Source: Herbaspirillum sp. CF444 (GTDB lineage Bacteria; Pseudomonadota; Gammaproteobacteria; Burkholderiales; Burkholderiaceae_D). From it: a DNA stretch of 64,000 nt. Every line of letters starts with the position of its first letter. Position 1 is the stretch's first letter. Positions 1 through 9,854 of this stretch are shown piece by piece. Made by a program: the position numbers and the translations under genes. The notes beneath the pieces were generated by a model. It was given only the letters and a program-made list of their open reading frames with translations, was not told where the DNA came from and did not search any database. Where the stretch lies: NCBI RefSeq assembly GCF_000282135.1, contig NZ_AKJW01000021.1, forward strand, positions 1 through 64,000. The letters are read 5' to 3'.

Positions 1-775
1 TGTTGCTCCAGCGGCTGCCGCCGCCAAGCCGGCACTGCAACAAGTTGCTGCTCCCGGCAAGCCAAGCCTGGAAAACCGTCCTGAAGAGCGCGTGCCGATG
101 AGCCGCCTGCGCGCGCGCGTGGCCGAGCGTCTGCTGCAATCGCAAGCAACCAACGCGATCCTGACGACCTTCAACGAAGTCAACATGCAACCTGTGCTGG
201 ACCTGCGCGCCAAGTACAAGGACAAGTTCGAAAAGGAACACGGCGTCAAGCTGGGCTTCATGTCCTTCTTCGTCAAGGCGGTTGTGCACGCACTGAAGAA
301 GTACCCGATCGTCAATGCATCGGTTGACGGCAACGACATCGTCTACCACGGTTACTTCGACATCGGCGTTGCAGTCGGTTCGCCACGCGGTCTGGTGGTT
401 CCGGTTCTGCGCGATGCGGATCAGATGTCCATCGCCGACATCGAAAAGAAGATCGGTGAATTCGGTCAAAAAGCCAAGGACGGCAAGCTGTCCATCGAAG
501 AACTGACCGGCGGCACGTTCACCGTGTCCAACGGCGGCACCTTCGGTTCGATGCTGTCGACACCGATCATCAACCCACCGCAATCGGCGATTCTGGGCAT
601 CCACGCCACCAAGGATCGCGCAGTGGTTGAAAACGGTCAGATCGTCATCCGTCCGATGAACTACTTCGCCATGTCTTACGACCATCGCATCATCGACGGC
701 CGCGAAGCCGTGTTGAGCCTGGTCGCCATCAAGGAAGCGCTGGAAGATCCGGCACGCTTGTTGTTGGATCTCTAA
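1..775 (+). CDS. odhB: Dihydrolipoyllysine succinyltransferase (E2 of 2-oxoglutarate dehydrogenase), C-terminal part
   Basis: Transfers the succinyl group from lipoamide to CoA in the 2-oxoglutarate dehydrogenase complex of the TCA cycle. The gene is cut by the left edge; the frame is open from base 2 and 257 residues are visible. They begin in an Ala/Pro/Lys-rich linker, pass a short peripheral-subunit-binding remnant (residues around [15 protein letters not shown]) and contain the whole catalytic domain, ending with the active-site motif SYDHRIIDG (His and Asp of the chloramphenicol-acetyltransferase-like fold). The E3 gene lpdA follows after 144 bp, the usual order in Burkholderiales. The lipoyl domain and true start lie outside the window. 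The choice of succinyl- rather than acetyltransferase rests on the overall sequence style and lpdA linkage. Confidence 0.93.
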   Translation, partial: VAPAAAAAKPALQQVAAPGKPSLENRPEERVPMSRLRARVAERLLQSQATNAILTTFNEVNMQPVLDLRAKYKDKFEKEHGVKLGFMSFFVKAVVHALKKYPIVNASVDGNDIVYHGYFDIGVAVGSPRGLVVPVLRDADQMSIADIEKKIGEFGQKAKDGKLSIEELTGGTFTVSNGGTFGSMLSTPIINPPQSAILGIHATKDRAVVENGQIVIRPMNYFAMSYDHRIIDGREAVLSLVAIKEALEDPARLLLDL

Positions 776-792
776 TTATCAGGACCTGAAAC

Positions 793-853
793 AAGGCGCA
801 GGGAAAACAGAGAAGCCGGATCATCGTCCCTCTGTTCTCTCGGCGCCTTTTTT
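793..853 (+). terminator. Stem-loop with T-run between odhB and lpdA
   Basis: Two nested complementary arms are visible: AAGGCGC (793-799) with GCGCCTT (843-849), and AACAGAG (806-812) with CTCTGTT (830-836). A run of T follows. It could attenuate read-through from odhB into lpdA rather than stop it fully, since the two genes are normally co-expressed. Confidence 0.5.
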
Positions 854-919
854 CTCTTTTGTATTGGTGCCGGACCGTGATCGGTCTGCGCACATTCAAA
901 AACGCACTAGGATAAAACT

Positions 920-2347
920 ATGAGCAAAAATTTTGACGTGGTCGTCATCGGCGGCGGCCCTGGCGGCTACATCGCTGCAATTCGCGCAGCACAACTGGGT
1001 TTCAACACCGCGTGTATCGATGAGTGGAAAAACGAGAAGGGCGGTCCTGCACCAGGCGGCACCTGCACCAACGTCGGCTGCATTCCGTCGAAGGCGCTGC
1101 TGCAATCGTCCGAGCACTACGAGCATGCCGGCCATGCGTTCAAGGATCACGGTATCGACGTCAAGGGCCTGAGCCTGAACCTGCCGCAAATGCTGGGTCG
1201 CAAGAACACCGTCGTCAAGCAAAACAACGACGGCATCCTGTACCTGTTCAAGAAGAACAAGGTCACCTTCTTCCATGGTCGCGGCAGCTTCGTCAAGGGC
1301 GACGCCAACGGCTACGAAATCAAGGTCGCCGGCGCAACTGAAGAGTCGATCACTGCCAAGCAAGTCATCGTCGCCACCGGTTCCAATGCACGCGCATTGC
1401 CGGGCGCACCGTTCGACGAAGAACTGATCCTGTCGAACACCGGCGCGCTGGCCATCACCGAAGTCCCGAAGAAGCTGGGCGTCATCGGCGCCGGCGTGAT
1501 CGGCCTGGAAATGGGTTCGGTCTGGCGTCGTCTGGGCGCGGAAGTCACCGTGCTGGAAGCGCTGCCGACATTCCTCGGCGCAGTCGACGAGCAAATCGCC
1601 AAGGAAGCGCAGAAGCTGTTGGCCAAGCAAGGCCTGACAGTGAATCTGGGCGTCAAGATCGGCGACATCAAGGCCGGCAAGAAAGACGTCAGCGTCGACT
1701 ACACCGACGACAAGGGCAATGCGCAAAAGGCCGTGTTCGACAAGCTGATCGTGTCGATCGGCCGTACCCCGAACACCACCGGCCTGAACGCTGAAGGCAT
1801 CGGCCTGAAGCTGGATGAGCGCGGTTTCATCGCCGTCGACGGCGACTGCAAGACCAACCTGCCGAACGTGTGGGCGGTGGGGGACGTCGTGCGCGGTCCG
1901 ATGCTGGCGCACAAGGCGGAAGAAGAAGGTGTTGCCGTTGCCGAGCGTATCGCCGGTCAACACGGTCACGTCAACTTCAACACCATTCCCTGGGTCATCT
2001 ACACCTCGCCGGAAATCGCATGGGTCGGCAAGACCGAGCAGCAACTGAAGGCTGACGGCGTTGCTTACAAGGCCGGCACTTTCCCATTCCTGGCAAACGG
2101 TCGCGCACGCGCACTGGGCGATACATCGGGTATGGTCAAGTTCCTGGCGGATGCCAAGACCGACGAAATCCTCGGCGTGCACATCGTTGGCCCAATGGCG
2201 TCGGAACTGATTTCCGAAGCCGTGGTAGCGATGGAATTCCGTGCCTCCGCCGAAGACATCGCACGTATCTGCCACGCTCACCCATCGTTGTCCGAAGCAA
2301 CGAAGGAAGCCGCACTGGCAGTCGACAAGCGCGCGCTGAACTTCTGA
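920..2347 (+). CDS. lpdA: Dihydrolipoyl dehydrogenase (E3)
   Basis: FAD-dependent flavoprotein that reoxidises dihydrolipoamide with NAD+ for the 2-oxoglutarate dehydrogenase complex. At 475 residues it has the normal family length. Visible motifs are the FAD-binding [10 protein letters not shown] (residues 11-20), the redox disulfide in [13 protein letters not shown] (Cys49 and Cys54), the central NAD-binding [11 protein letters not shown], the second FAD site near [16 protein letters not shown], and the C-terminal catalytic dyad in HPSLSE (His454 and Glu459). The ATG is preceded by an AGGAT-type ribosome site. It follows odhB and ends before a clear terminator, so it is the last gene of the odh operon. 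Confidence 0.97.
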   Translation: MSKNFDVVVIGGGPGGYIAAIRAAQLGFNTACIDEWKNEKGGPAPGGTCTNVGCIPSKALLQSSEHYEHAGHAFKDHGIDVKGLSLNLPQMLGRKNTVVKQNNDGILYLFKKNKVTFFHGRGSFVKGDANGYEIKVAGATEESITAKQVIVATGSNARALPGAPFDEELILSNTGALAITEVPKKLGVIGAGVIGLEMGSVWRRLGAEVTVLEALPTFLGAVDEQIAKEAQKLLAKQGLTVNLGVKIGDIKAGKKDVSVDYTDDKGNAQKAVFDKLIVSIGRTPNTTGLNAEGIGLKLDERGFIAVDGDCKTNLPNVWAVGDVVRGPMLAHKAEEEGVAVAERIAGQHGHVNFNTIPWVIYTSPEIAWVGKTEQQLKADGVAYKAGTFPFLANGRARALGDTSGMVKFLADAKTDEILGVHIVGPMASELISEAVVAMEFRASAEDIARICHAHPSLSEATKEAALAVDKRALNF

Positions 2348-2389
2348 TGAATCGGGTTTACCTTTACTGGTAAACTCCGGTCATCATCG

Positions 2390-2422
2390 ATGGGCGAGCC
2401 TGGCTCGCCCATTTTCGTTTTA
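2390..2422 (+). terminator. Rho-independent terminator after lpdA
   Basis: Ten-base-pair GC-rich stem ATGGGCGAGC / GCTCGCCCAT with a very short loop, followed by TTTCGTTTT. It sits 43 bp after the lpdA stop and closes the odh operon. A smaller hairpin (GTTTACC / GGTAAAC, 2356-2375) without a T-run precedes it. Confidence 0.8.
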
Positions 2423-2494
2423 GTCGTTCCCGTTTTCACAAAGTCGGCCATCCCGGATGCTCCGGATGACGCGAATTAAAAATAAAGATCAACC

Positions 2495-3592
2495 ATGGAT
2501 GTCCGCGAATTCTACGATCATGCACTAAGCGAGCGTGGTTTCACATCAGACGAGGCGCAACAGCGCGCGATCGATCGTCTGCAGCGCGCCTATGAAGAAT
2601 GGGTCGCGTTCAAATCGCAGCGCTCCAGCACCTTCAAGCGGCTGATCAATCGCCCGGACGTGCCGCGTGGCGTGTACATGTGGGGCGGTGTGGGGCGCGG
2701 AAAATCCTTCCTGATGGACAGCTTCTATTCGGTCGTGCCGCTGGTGCGCAAGACGCGTCTGCACTTTCATGAATTCATGCGCGATGTGCATCATCAGCTT
2801 GACGAACTCAAGGGCATCGCCAATCCGCTCGATGAAGTCGCGCGCCGCATCGCCAAGAAATATCGCCTGATCTGCTTCGACGAATTTCACGTGTCGGACA
2901 TCGCCGACGCGATGATCCTGTACAACCTGTTGACTGGCTTGTTCGACAATGGCGTGTCGTTCATCATGACCTCGAACTACCAGCCGGAGACGCTCTATCC
3001 CGACGGCCTGCATCGCGATCGCATGCTGCCGACCATCAAACTGCTCAACGAAAAACTCGACGTGATGAACATCGACGCCGGCGTCGACTATCGCAAGCGC
3101 GCGCTGGAGCAGGTCAGGATTTATCATTCGCCGCTCAATGCCAAGACCGACAGCGAGCTGCGCGAAGCGTTTGCCGCCGTGGCGGAAACCGCCGACGAAG
3201 ATACCCGCGTGCACATCGAAGCCCGCGAAATCCGCGCCTTGCGCCGCGCCGGCAGCGCGATCTGGTTTGATTTTGCGACCTTGTGCGGCGGACCGCGCTC
3301 GCAGAATGATTACCTGGAAATCGCCAGCCGTTTCCAGACCGTGATTTTGTCGGGCATTCCCCGCATGTCGGCGGCGATGTCGTCCGAGGCGCGCCGCTTT
3401 ACCTGGCTCATCGACGTGTTTTACGACCACAAGGTCAAGCTGATCATGTCGGCGGAAGTAGAGCCTGAGGAGCTTTACACCGCAGGCACGCTGTCAAATG
3501 AGTTCCACCGCACGGTTTCACGTATCATTGAAATGCAATCGCGCGAATATATGGATTCCGAGCGCCGTCTCGCCGCCGATAAGCTTTCCTGA
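2495..3592 (+). CDS. zapE: Cell division protein ZapE (AFG1-like ATPase)
   Basis: P-loop ATPase of the AFG1/ZapE family, known in Escherichia coli to associate with the Z-ring and affect FtsZ assembly. The 365-residue length is usual. Walker A is GGVGRGKS (residues 64-71) and the Walker B region is LICFDEFHVSD (about residue 130). The N-terminal segment with YDHALSERGF and the C-terminal region ending in FHRTVSRIIEMQSREY match the family layout. It follows the odh operon terminator and is probably transcribed from its own promoter. Synteny with lpdA is a recurrent betaproteobacterial arrangement. Confidence 0.95.
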   Translation: MDVREFYDHALSERGFTSDEAQQRAIDRLQRAYEEWVAFKSQRSSTFKRLINRPDVPRGVYMWGGVGRGKSFLMDSFYSVVPLVRKTRLHFHEFMRDVHHQLDELKGIANPLDEVARRIAKKYRLICFDEFHVSDIADAMILYNLLTGLFDNGVSFIMTSNYQPETLYPDGLHRDRMLPTIKLLNEKLDVMNIDAGVDYRKRALEQVRIYHSPLNAKTDSELREAFAAVAETADEDTRVHIEAREIRALRRAGSAIWFDFATLCGGPRSQNDYLEIASRFQTVILSGIPRMSAAMSSEARRFTWLIDVFYDHKVKLIMSAEVEPEELYTAGTLSNEFHRTVSRIIEMQSREYMDSERRLAADKLS

Positions 3593-3609
3593 ATATGGAC
3601 AAGGGTTAC

Positions 3610-4389
3610 ATGCATTTATTTTTTGAACATTCTTCCCGTCGATTGCTGGCTTGCGCCGTCGTGTGGCTGACGCTGTTGCCGTTGACCGCGTCGGCAGCGG
3701 AGCACGTATATGGAACGCCGGGGCAACCGACGTTCGACCAGCGCCATCCGTCCGGATCGATTCAGTCGGCCGATGCTGCTGACGACATCCTCATCGAGGC
3801 GGACAAGGAGCGTCAGGTCATCAACGATCAATACATCGACGATCAGCGTGCCTGCTACCGCAAGTTTTTCGTGGCTTCCTGCCTGGAGGATGCCAAGGAG
3901 CGCAATCGTGTCGCCGTGAGGCAGGTGCGCGATGTTGAAGTCGAAGCCAATGCCTACAAGCGCCAGGCCAAGGCCGATGAGCGCGACAAGTCGCTGGCCG
4001 AGCAGCACGCCAAGGACGAACAAGAGGCCCTGCGTCGCGCACAAGACCAAAAGGAAAAGGCTGCGGCCTCCGAGCGAAAGATACAGGAGAGCATGGCCAA
4101 GCAGAAGCAGGTGACGGAGCGCGAAACCCAGACTGCAGGTCAGGCCGACCTGCGTGTGAAAGCCCATGAAGCGCAAGTGCGCCAGAAGCAGGCCGAAGAA
4201 GCCGCCAAGGCGCCGCAACGGGCTGCCAATGAACAGGCCTACAAGGAAAAAGTAAAGCAGGCGGAAGCACACCGCAAGGAAGTCGAAGCCAAGAAGGCCG
4301 AGAAAGAACGCGAGCGTGCCGCCAAGCAACGGCAGGCGCCTGCTGCCGCCCCGGATCCGGCAGCGCCGAGCGCGACGCCGTCCAAATAA
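3610..4389 (+). CDS. Exported Ala/Lys/Glu-rich coiled-coil protein of unknown function
   Basis: A signal peptide (basic start, hydrophobic LLACAVVWLTLLPLT, cleavage near ASA-AEH) leads into a mature protein that becomes a long charged coiled coil rich in Ala, Lys, Glu and Gln (roughly residues 95-240), then a short Ala/Pro tail. Two cysteines lie in CYRKFFVASC before the helix and may form a disulfide. The ATG at 3610 is preferred over the ATG at 3595 because AAGGG lies at the right distance upstream; the longer form would add five residues. The gene starts 18 bp after zapE and is probably co-transcribed. It resembles TolA-like stalk proteins only in composition, so no function is assigned. 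Confidence 0.75.
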   Translation: MHLFFEHSSRRLLACAVVWLTLLPLTASAAEHVYGTPGQPTFDQRHPSGSIQSADAADDILIEADKERQVINDQYIDDQRACYRKFFVASCLEDAKERNRVAVRQVRDVEVEANAYKRQAKADERDKSLAEQHAKDEQEALRRAQDQKEKAAASERKIQESMAKQKQVTERETQTAGQADLRVKAHEAQVRQKQAEEAAKAPQRAANEQAYKEKVKQAEAHRKEVEAKKAEKERERAAKQRQAPAAAPDPAAPSATPSK

Positions 4390-4518
4390 ACCGTCCATGC
4401 TGCCGCTCGAGGGCGGCAACGATTGTTGACCGGCAGCAGGTGGATTACACTATCAGCAGTTCTTTTCCTTGGTCGCGGCTGTTTGCAGCCGCTCGCCATT
4501 TTTGTAATAGAAGCCACC

Positions 4519-4725
4519 ATGACCATGACGCACCGCGAAGATATACAGCGCCGTATTATCGAATTGGAAGTCGAACATCGTGACCTGGATGCGGTGATCG
4601 ACATGCTTTCGCAGGAAACCCGTCATGAAGAATTACAATTGCGTCGTCTGAAGAAGCGCAAGCTGCAATTGAAGGATCATATTGTGTTGCTGAAAATGCA
4701 ATTGACTCCCGATATTCCGGCCTGA
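4519..4725 (+). CDS. YdcH-like (DUF465) small coiled-coil protein
   Basis: A 68-residue, highly charged helical protein. The pattern HREDIQRRIIELEVEHRDLD followed by a basic LRRLKKRKLQLKDHI segment is characteristic of the DUF465/YdcH family, whose cellular role is unknown. The start is placed at ATG 4519 (MTMTHRED). An in-frame TTG about 96 bp upstream would add a segment unlike the family, so it is rejected. It is flanked by noncoding stretches of about 130 and 170 bp, so it is probably monocistronic. Confidence 0.8.
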   Translation: MTMTHREDIQRRIIELEVEHRDLDAVIDMLSQETRHEELQLRRLKKRKLQLKDHIVLLKMQLTPDIPA

Positions 4726-4898
4726 TCGTCATCACCCGTTCGTGATTTTTGCGGCTGTCCTGTAAGCCTTGTGCATGAAAAGGCCGTATCGGACCTGAGC
4801 GACAATTCTTGTCGATGGCCCGTCCGGACAATATCCGGCAGCGCTTCTTTCATCCATTCCCTTGTTGTCCGGTTTAACCTCTTTACAGGCATTAGTCA

Positions 4899-6929
4899 GT
4901 GAGTTCCATCGAAGATACCGCAGCACCCGTTCCACATGGTATCCATGATGCCGAGGTTGAGCAGCTTTTCGGCGCAGGCGGCCCGTTGGGCGGCCAGGTG
5001 GGCAGCTACCGTCCGCGCCACTCGCAAACAGAAATGGCCAAGGCCATTGCCGATGCCATCGCCGGTCAACGCACGCTGATCGCAGAAGCCGGCACCGGCA
5101 CCGGCAAGACCTTTGCCTATCTGGTGCCTGCCTTGCTGTGGGGCGGCAAAGTCATCGTGTCGACCGGCACCAAGAACTTGCAGGACCAGCTTTACCTGCG
5201 CGACATCCCCACCGTGCGCAAGGCCTTGAGCGCGCCGGTGTCGGTGGCCTTGCTCAAGGGCCGCTCCAATTACGTCTGTCACTTTCATCTCGAACGCACG
5301 CTGCAAAACGGTCGCATGACATCGCGCGACGACGTCGCTTATCTGCGCGAAATTTCGCGCTTCATGAAGACCACGTCGTCCGGCGACAAGGCCGAATTAT
5401 CCAAGGTGCCGGAGACCGCGCCGATCTGGAATCTGGTCACCTCGACCCGCGACACCTGCTTCGGCGCCGAGTGCCAGTACTATCAGGATTGCTTCGTCAT
5501 GAAGGCGCGCAAGGAAGCGCAGCAGGCCGACATAGTGGTGGTGAATCATCACCTGTTCTTTGCCGACGTCGCGCTCAAGGACACCGGCGTGGCCGAGCTG
5601 CTGCCGACCGCCAATACCGTGATCTTCGACGAAGCGCATCAGTTGCCGGAAACCGCGACGATGTTCTTCGGCGATACCGTGTCGACCTCGCAAGTGCTGG
5701 AACTGTGCCGCGACGTGCTGGCCGAAGGCCTGTCGCATGCGCGCGACGGCGCCGATTGGGCCAAGGTGGTGGCGCCGGTCGAAAAAGCCGCGCGCGATTT
5801 GCGGTTGGCGTTCCCGGAAGATATCGTGCGTCTGGCGGTCAACCAGATCGCGCCGTCGAGCGTGTTCTTCCCGGCGCTGGAAACCTTGCGCGACAAGATG
5901 GATGAGATGATCGCGGTCCTGGAGAAGCAAGCCGAACGGGCCGAGACCATCGAGCAGTGCCGCACTCGCGCGATCGAGCTGTCGCACCAGCTCGATAGCT
6001 GGAACGGCGCGCAAGACAAGGCCACAAGCGAAGATGGACAGGCTTACGTGTTGTGGGTCGAGGCGTTCACGTCGTCGCTGCAACTGCATCGCACGCCATT
6101 GTCGATTGCGCCGATTTTCAACAAGCAGCGCGAAGGCGTGCCGCGCGCGTGGATCTTCACCTCGGCGACGCTGGCCGTGAAAAACGATTTCAATCACTAC
6201 ACTTCGCAGATGGGGTTGTGGGACGAACCTGCGCAATCGTGGCCGAGCCCGTTCAATTATGAGCAGCAGGGCTTGCTGTATGTCCCCAATAATCTGCCGC
6301 AACCCAATTCGTTTGAATACACCGATGCGGTGGTCGATGCCGCCTTGCCGGCGATCATTGCCGCCGGCGGCAGAACCTTCCTGTTGTGCACGACCATACG
6401 CGCCGTCAATCGCGCGGCCGAGCGCCTGCGTCAGGAATTCGAGACGCGCGGTTTGCCGTTCCCGTTGATGGTACAGGGAGAAGCGGGCCGCACCGAATTG
6501 CTGGATCGTTTTCGCGCCGCCGGCAATGGCGTGTTGATCGGCAGCCAGAGTTTCTGGGAAGGCGTCGACGTGCGCGGCGATGCACTGTCGCTGGTGATCA
6601 TCGACAAGCTGCCGTTTTCGCCGCCTGACGATCCGGTGCTGGCGGCGCGGATTGCCGAACTGGAAAAACAAGGCTTGAGCGGTTTCATGCACCATCAGTT
6701 GCCGGCCGCCATCATCAACCTGAAGCAGGGTGCGGGGCGTTTGATTCGTGACGAGAGCGATCAAGGCGTCCTGATGATTTGCGATCCACGGCTCATCTCG
6801 AAGGCGTATGGCCGTCGTATCTGGCAAAGCCTGCCGCCGTTCAAGCGCACCCGCGAAATTGGCGCGGTGGAAGATTTCTTCGCGCGCCGCGCCGCGCTGG
6901 CTGCGGCTCCCGACGTCGCTGAATCCTGA
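4899..6929 (+). CDS. dinG: ATP-dependent DNA helicase, DinG/YoaA family, iron-sulfur type
   Basis: XPD-like superfamily 2 helicase that unwinds DNA with 5'-to-3' polarity in DNA repair or R-loop and replication-conflict processing. At 676 residues it is close to YoaA/DinG size. Walker A is EAGTGTGKT (about residues 63-71). Four cysteines (Cys127, Cys187, Cys192 and Cys198) are spaced as in the 4Fe-4S domain. The DEAH box is at residues 244-247, and C-terminal motifs SQSFWEGVDV and QGAGRLIRD complete the helicase core. It starts with GTG at 4899. The size and lack of an extra nuclease domain favour the YoaA subgroup, so the symbol is approximate. Confidence 0.9.
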   Translation: MSSIEDTAAPVPHGIHDAEVEQLFGAGGPLGGQVGSYRPRHSQTEMAKAIADAIAGQRTLIAEAGTGTGKTFAYLVPALLWGGKVIVSTGTKNLQDQLYLRDIPTVRKALSAPVSVALLKGRSNYVCHFHLERTLQNGRMTSRDDVAYLREISRFMKTTSSGDKAELSKVPETAPIWNLVTSTRDTCFGAECQYYQDCFVMKARKEAQQADIVVVNHHLFFADVALKDTGVAELLPTANTVIFDEAHQLPETATMFFGDTVSTSQVLELCRDVLAEGLSHARDGADWAKVVAPVEKAARDLRLAFPEDIVRLAVNQIAPSSVFFPALETLRDKMDEMIAVLEKQAERAETIEQCRTRAIELSHQLDSWNGAQDKATSEDGQAYVLWVEAFTSSLQLHRTPLSIAPIFNKQREGVPRAWIFTSATLAVKNDFNHYTSQMGLWDEPAQSWPSPFNYEQQGLLYVPNNLPQPNSFEYTDAVVDAALPAIIAAGGRTFLLCTTIRAVNRAAERLRQEFETRGLPFPLMVQGEAGRTELLDRFRAAGNGVLIGSQSFWEGVDVRGDALSLVIIDKLPFSPPDDPVLAARIAELEKQGLSGFMHHQLPAAIINLKQGAGRLIRDESDQGVLMICDPRLISKAYGRRIWQSLPPFKRTREIGAVEDFFARRAALAAAPDVAES

Positions 6930-7087
6930 TCAATTTCAAGAGCGGCGGCGTATCCGGCATCTGCAATTTCCTGGATTGGGCCAAGGATGCCAAAGGCCGT
7001 CCCAAGCGTTCTCAGGGCAGCAAGATTTCGCTCGCAAGACGCTATTTCTGTACGAATTTGACGGGGGCGTTCGGTTAAAATGGCGGG

Positions 7088-7825
7088 ATGAAAATTTTAA
7101 TCAGTAACGACGACGGCTATCAGGCTCCAGGCATCCTGGCGCTGGCTGATGCCTTGTCCGCAATTGCCGAGATCACGGTGGTCGCACCCGACAGCAATCG
7201 TTCGGGCAGCTCCAACTCGTTGACGCTGGACCGCCCGTTATGGGTTGAGCGCGCCGGCAACGGTTTTTATTATCTCAATGGCACGCCGTCGGACTGCGTG
7301 CACGTCGCCTTGACAGGTTTGTTGCCGGAACGTCCCGACCTGATCGTCTCCGGGATCAACCAGGGACAGAACATGGGCGACGACACCTTGTATTCCGGCA
7401 CGGTGGCGGCGGCGACCGAAGGCTTCCTGTTTGGCATTCCGGCGATCGCCTTTTCGCAGTTGCACAAGGGCTGGCAGCATCTCGACAGCGCTGCGCGCAC
7501 CGCGCGCGACATCGTCGAGCGCCAGTTCGAGGAACTCGCCAAGCCTTATCTGCTGAACGTCAACATTCCCAATCTGCCGTATGCGCAGTTGAAACCTTGC
7601 GTGGCGACGCGACTCGGCAAGCGGCACACGTCCGAGCCGGTCTACAAGATGCGCGATCCGCATGGCAAGGACATCTACTGGATCGGCCCGGCCGGTGCCG
7701 TCAAGGACGCGGGCGAGGGGACGGATTTTCACGCCACTGCGCAAGGACATGTGTCGATCACGCCGCTCCAGATCGATCTGACGCATACGGCGCAACTGGC
7801 CAGTCTGAAGAAGGCTTTGGCATGA
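7088..7825 (+). CDS. surE: 5'/3'-nucleotidase SurE
   Basis: Stationary-phase survival phosphatase that removes phosphate from nucleoside 5'- and 3'-monophosphates in the cytoplasm. The 245-residue length is typical. The metal-binding Asp pair is at the extreme N-terminus ([10 protein letters not shown], Asp8-Asp9). The conserved [14 protein letters not shown] loop and [19 protein letters not shown] segment are intact. Its stop overlaps the pcm start by four bases (ATGA), so the two are translationally coupled. It opens the conserved surE-pcm-nlpD-rpoS cluster. Confidence 0.97.
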   Translation: MKILISNDDGYQAPGILALADALSAIAEITVVAPDSNRSGSSNSLTLDRPLWVERAGNGFYYLNGTPSDCVHVALTGLLPERPDLIVSGINQGQNMGDDTLYSGTVAAATEGFLFGIPAIAFSQLHKGWQHLDSAARTARDIVERQFEELAKPYLLNVNIPNLPYAQLKPCVATRLGKRHTSEPVYKMRDPHGKDIYWIGPAGAVKDAGEGTDFHATAQGHVSITPLQIDLTHTAQLASLKKALA

Positions 7826-8739
7826 CCGGCAAATCGAGTCGCTTCCCCTTGTCCTTGTCTTCGGTGGTCGAGAAGAAAGGCAAGTCGTCGGCAACGGTTT
7901 CCGGCAAGACGTCGACGCAGTCCGCCGCGCCGACGCGCACCGTCGTGACGCCGCAGACGGCGACCAGAAACGCGGCCCAGGATTCCGGTCGCCAGGCGGC
8001 CAGGGCACAGGCTGCGCAATCCGCGCAGCCGGTCGGCAAGCCTGCCGCGCGGAGCGCCTTGCCGACGCCGATCCCGACCGCCAACCGGCAAGCGCCGCTG
8101 GTGTCGGATGCCGTTCGCAAAGCCATGGTGGCGCGCGTAGCCAGGCAGGGCGTGAGCGACGCCAAGGTATTGGCCGCAATGGAAGCGGTGCCGCGGCACA
8201 TGTTCATGGAGCCGGCGCTGTCGAGCCAGGCTTACATTGATGCATCGTTGCCGATCGGACATCATCAGACGATCTCGCAGCCTTATATCGTTGCCCGCAT
8301 GATCGAAATCATGCGCGACAACAATAAAGGCAAGGTGCTCGAGCGCGTGCTGGAAATCGGTACCGGTTGCGGTTACCAGGCGGCGGTGTTGTCGCTGGTG
8401 GCCAAGGAAGTGTATTCGATTGAGCGTATCAAACCGTTGCATGAACTGGCCAAAACCAATTTACGACCGCTGCGCATCGCCAACATCCGCTTGCATTACG
8501 GAGATGGTATGCTAGGTCTGCCGCAGGTGGCGCCGTTCGACGGCATCATTCTTGCCGCGGCCGGCCTGGAAGTGCCTCAGGCTCTGCTGGAGCAGCTGGC
8601 GATAGGCGGGCGTCTCGTGGCGCCGGTCGGGGGGCGTCAGCAAATGCTGCAGTTGATAGAGCGCATCGGCAAGTTTGAGTGGACCAGCGAAACCCTGGAA
8701 GAATGCCATTTCGTGCCTCTGCGTCCCGGCACGGTGTAA
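7822..8739 (+). CDS. pcm: Protein-L-isoaspartate O-methyltransferase with N-terminal extension
   Basis: Methylates isoaspartyl residues in damaged proteins using S-adenosylmethionine, starting their repair. The protein has 305 residues, about 95 more than the compact family core. The core begins near residue 97, with the substrate-binding [10 protein letters not shown] (149-158) and SAM motif [11 protein letters not shown] (176-186). Residues 1-95 are low-complexity, rich in Ala, Ser, Thr, Gln and Lys, without a signal peptide. The ATG at 7822 overlaps the surE stop; an internal start closer to the core is possible but no better ribosome site was seen. Similar extensions are known in Burkholderiales homologues. 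Confidence 0.93.
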   Translation: MTGKSSRFPLSLSSVVEKKGKSSATVSGKTSTQSAAPTRTVVTPQTATRNAAQDSGRQAARAQAAQSAQPVGKPAARSALPTPIPTANRQAPLVSDAVRKAMVARVARQGVSDAKVLAAMEAVPRHMFMEPALSSQAYIDASLPIGHHQTISQPYIVARMIEIMRDNNKGKVLERVLEIGTGCGYQAAVLSLVAKEVYSIERIKPLHELAKTNLRPLRIANIRLHYGDGMLGLPQVAPFDGIILAAAGLEVPQALLEQLAIGGRLVAPVGGRQQMLQLIERIGKFEWTSETLEECHFVPLRPGTV

Positions 8740-8858
8740 CAAGAAATAGAAAAAGCAGCACAGCCACGGCAACAGGGTGCAGGATCAGGCCTTGCTTGTC
8801 CCGATGAACTTCTCGCGCAAGGCGCGGGTCAACGTTATCGTTGTACAAAATTAATGTA

Positions 8859-9851
8859 ATGAGCATGAAAAAAATTCGTTTGGTTTGCTTGGGGATTACC
8901 GTCAGTCTGCTTGCAGCGTGTTCGACTACGCCGCGTACCGCGGCCCCTGTCGTGGATCGTACGGGGAGTTCCGCCAAGCCTGTTGTCGACGCGACCAAGC
9001 CGGCGGCAGCTGTCGCGGCAACGCGTCCTGATGGAAAAGGTTATTACACCGTGAAGAAGGGCGATACGTTGTACCGCATCGCATTGGAGTCGGGGCAAAG
9101 TTATCGCGACATCGTCGCATGGAACAATCTGACCAATCCGAACGACATCAAGGTCGATCAGGTGCTGCGCGTGACGCCGCCTGATGGCGTGCAAACCGGC
9201 GCAGTCGTGGTCGGCGGCACGTCGGGAGGGATCGAGGTCAAGCCGTTGGGCGCTTCGACGCCTGCCAACAACGGTATCGCGGCGCCGGTCGCCGGCGTTG
9301 GCAGCAACAAGATCGGCCCGCGCGGGGACAAGCGTGCTTATTCGGACAGCACATTGGCTGAGATGGAAAAACCGGATACGGCGCCGACCAGCGCAGCTGC
9401 GGCAGCGCCGGCAAAGACCGAGCCGGCCCATGCGGCGGACAAACCGGCGACTGCGCCTGCAACTGCGGCGCCGGCAGCTGACGACGACGCCGTCTCATGG
9501 ATGTGGCCGGCCGAAGGCAAGGTCGTCGGCACGTTCGACGGCGGCAAGAAGGGCGTCGACATTGCCGGCAAGAGCGGCCAACCGGTGCTGGCGGCCGGGG
9601 CAGGCAAGGTCATGTATGCCGGCAGCGGCATCCGCGGCTACGGCAATCTGGTGATCGTCAAGCATACGAACAATCTCTTGTCGGCCTATGCGCACAACAA
9701 GACGATATTGGTGAAGGAAGGGCAAGCAGTAACCAAGGGGCAGAAAATTGCCGAGATGGGGAATTCGGATAGCGACAGCGTCAAGCTGCACTTCGAAATT
9801 CGTCAACAAGGCAAACCTGTCGATCCGTCGAAATATCTTCCGCCACGTTAG
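8859..9851 (+). CDS. nlpD: Lipoprotein NlpD, LysM and degenerate LytM/M23 domains
   Basis: Cell-division lipoprotein that activates the peptidoglycan amidase AmiC at the septum. A lipobox in SLLAAC places the lipidated Cys at residue 21. A LysM domain follows (about 57-102, YYTVKKGDTLYRIA), then an Ala/Pro-rich linker and a C-terminal M23 fold. The M23 zinc ligands are not conserved: the HxxxD site reads KKGVDIAG, and the HxH site reads KLHFEI with only one His. That fits an activator rather than an active endopeptidase. Start could be ATG 8859 or 8865. rpoS follows three bases after the stop, and rpoS promoters commonly lie inside nlpD in related bacteria. Confidence 0.93.
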   Translation: MSMKKIRLVCLGITVSLLAACSTTPRTAAPVVDRTGSSAKPVVDATKPAAAVAATRPDGKGYYTVKKGDTLYRIALESGQSYRDIVAWNNLTNPNDIKVDQVLRVTPPDGVQTGAVVVGGTSGGIEVKPLGASTPANNGIAAPVAGVGSNKIGPRGDKRAYSDSTLAEMEKPDTAPTSAAAAAPAKTEPAHAADKPATAPATAAPAADDDAVSWMWPAEGKVVGTFDGGKKGVDIAGKSGQPVLAAGAGKVMYAGSGIRGYGNLVIVKHTNNLLSAYAHNKTILVKEGQAVTKGQKIAEMGNSDSDSVKLHFEIRQQGKPVDPSKYLPPR

Positions 9852-9854
9852 CGT

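Noticed and set aside
896-2281. A 461-codon minus-strand frame opposite lpdA
   Set aside because: Antisense shadow of a complete E3 gene.
8859-9851. Active M23 endopeptidase in NlpD
   Set aside because: The metal ligands of active LytM enzymes are missing at both expected sites, as in known NlpD activators.
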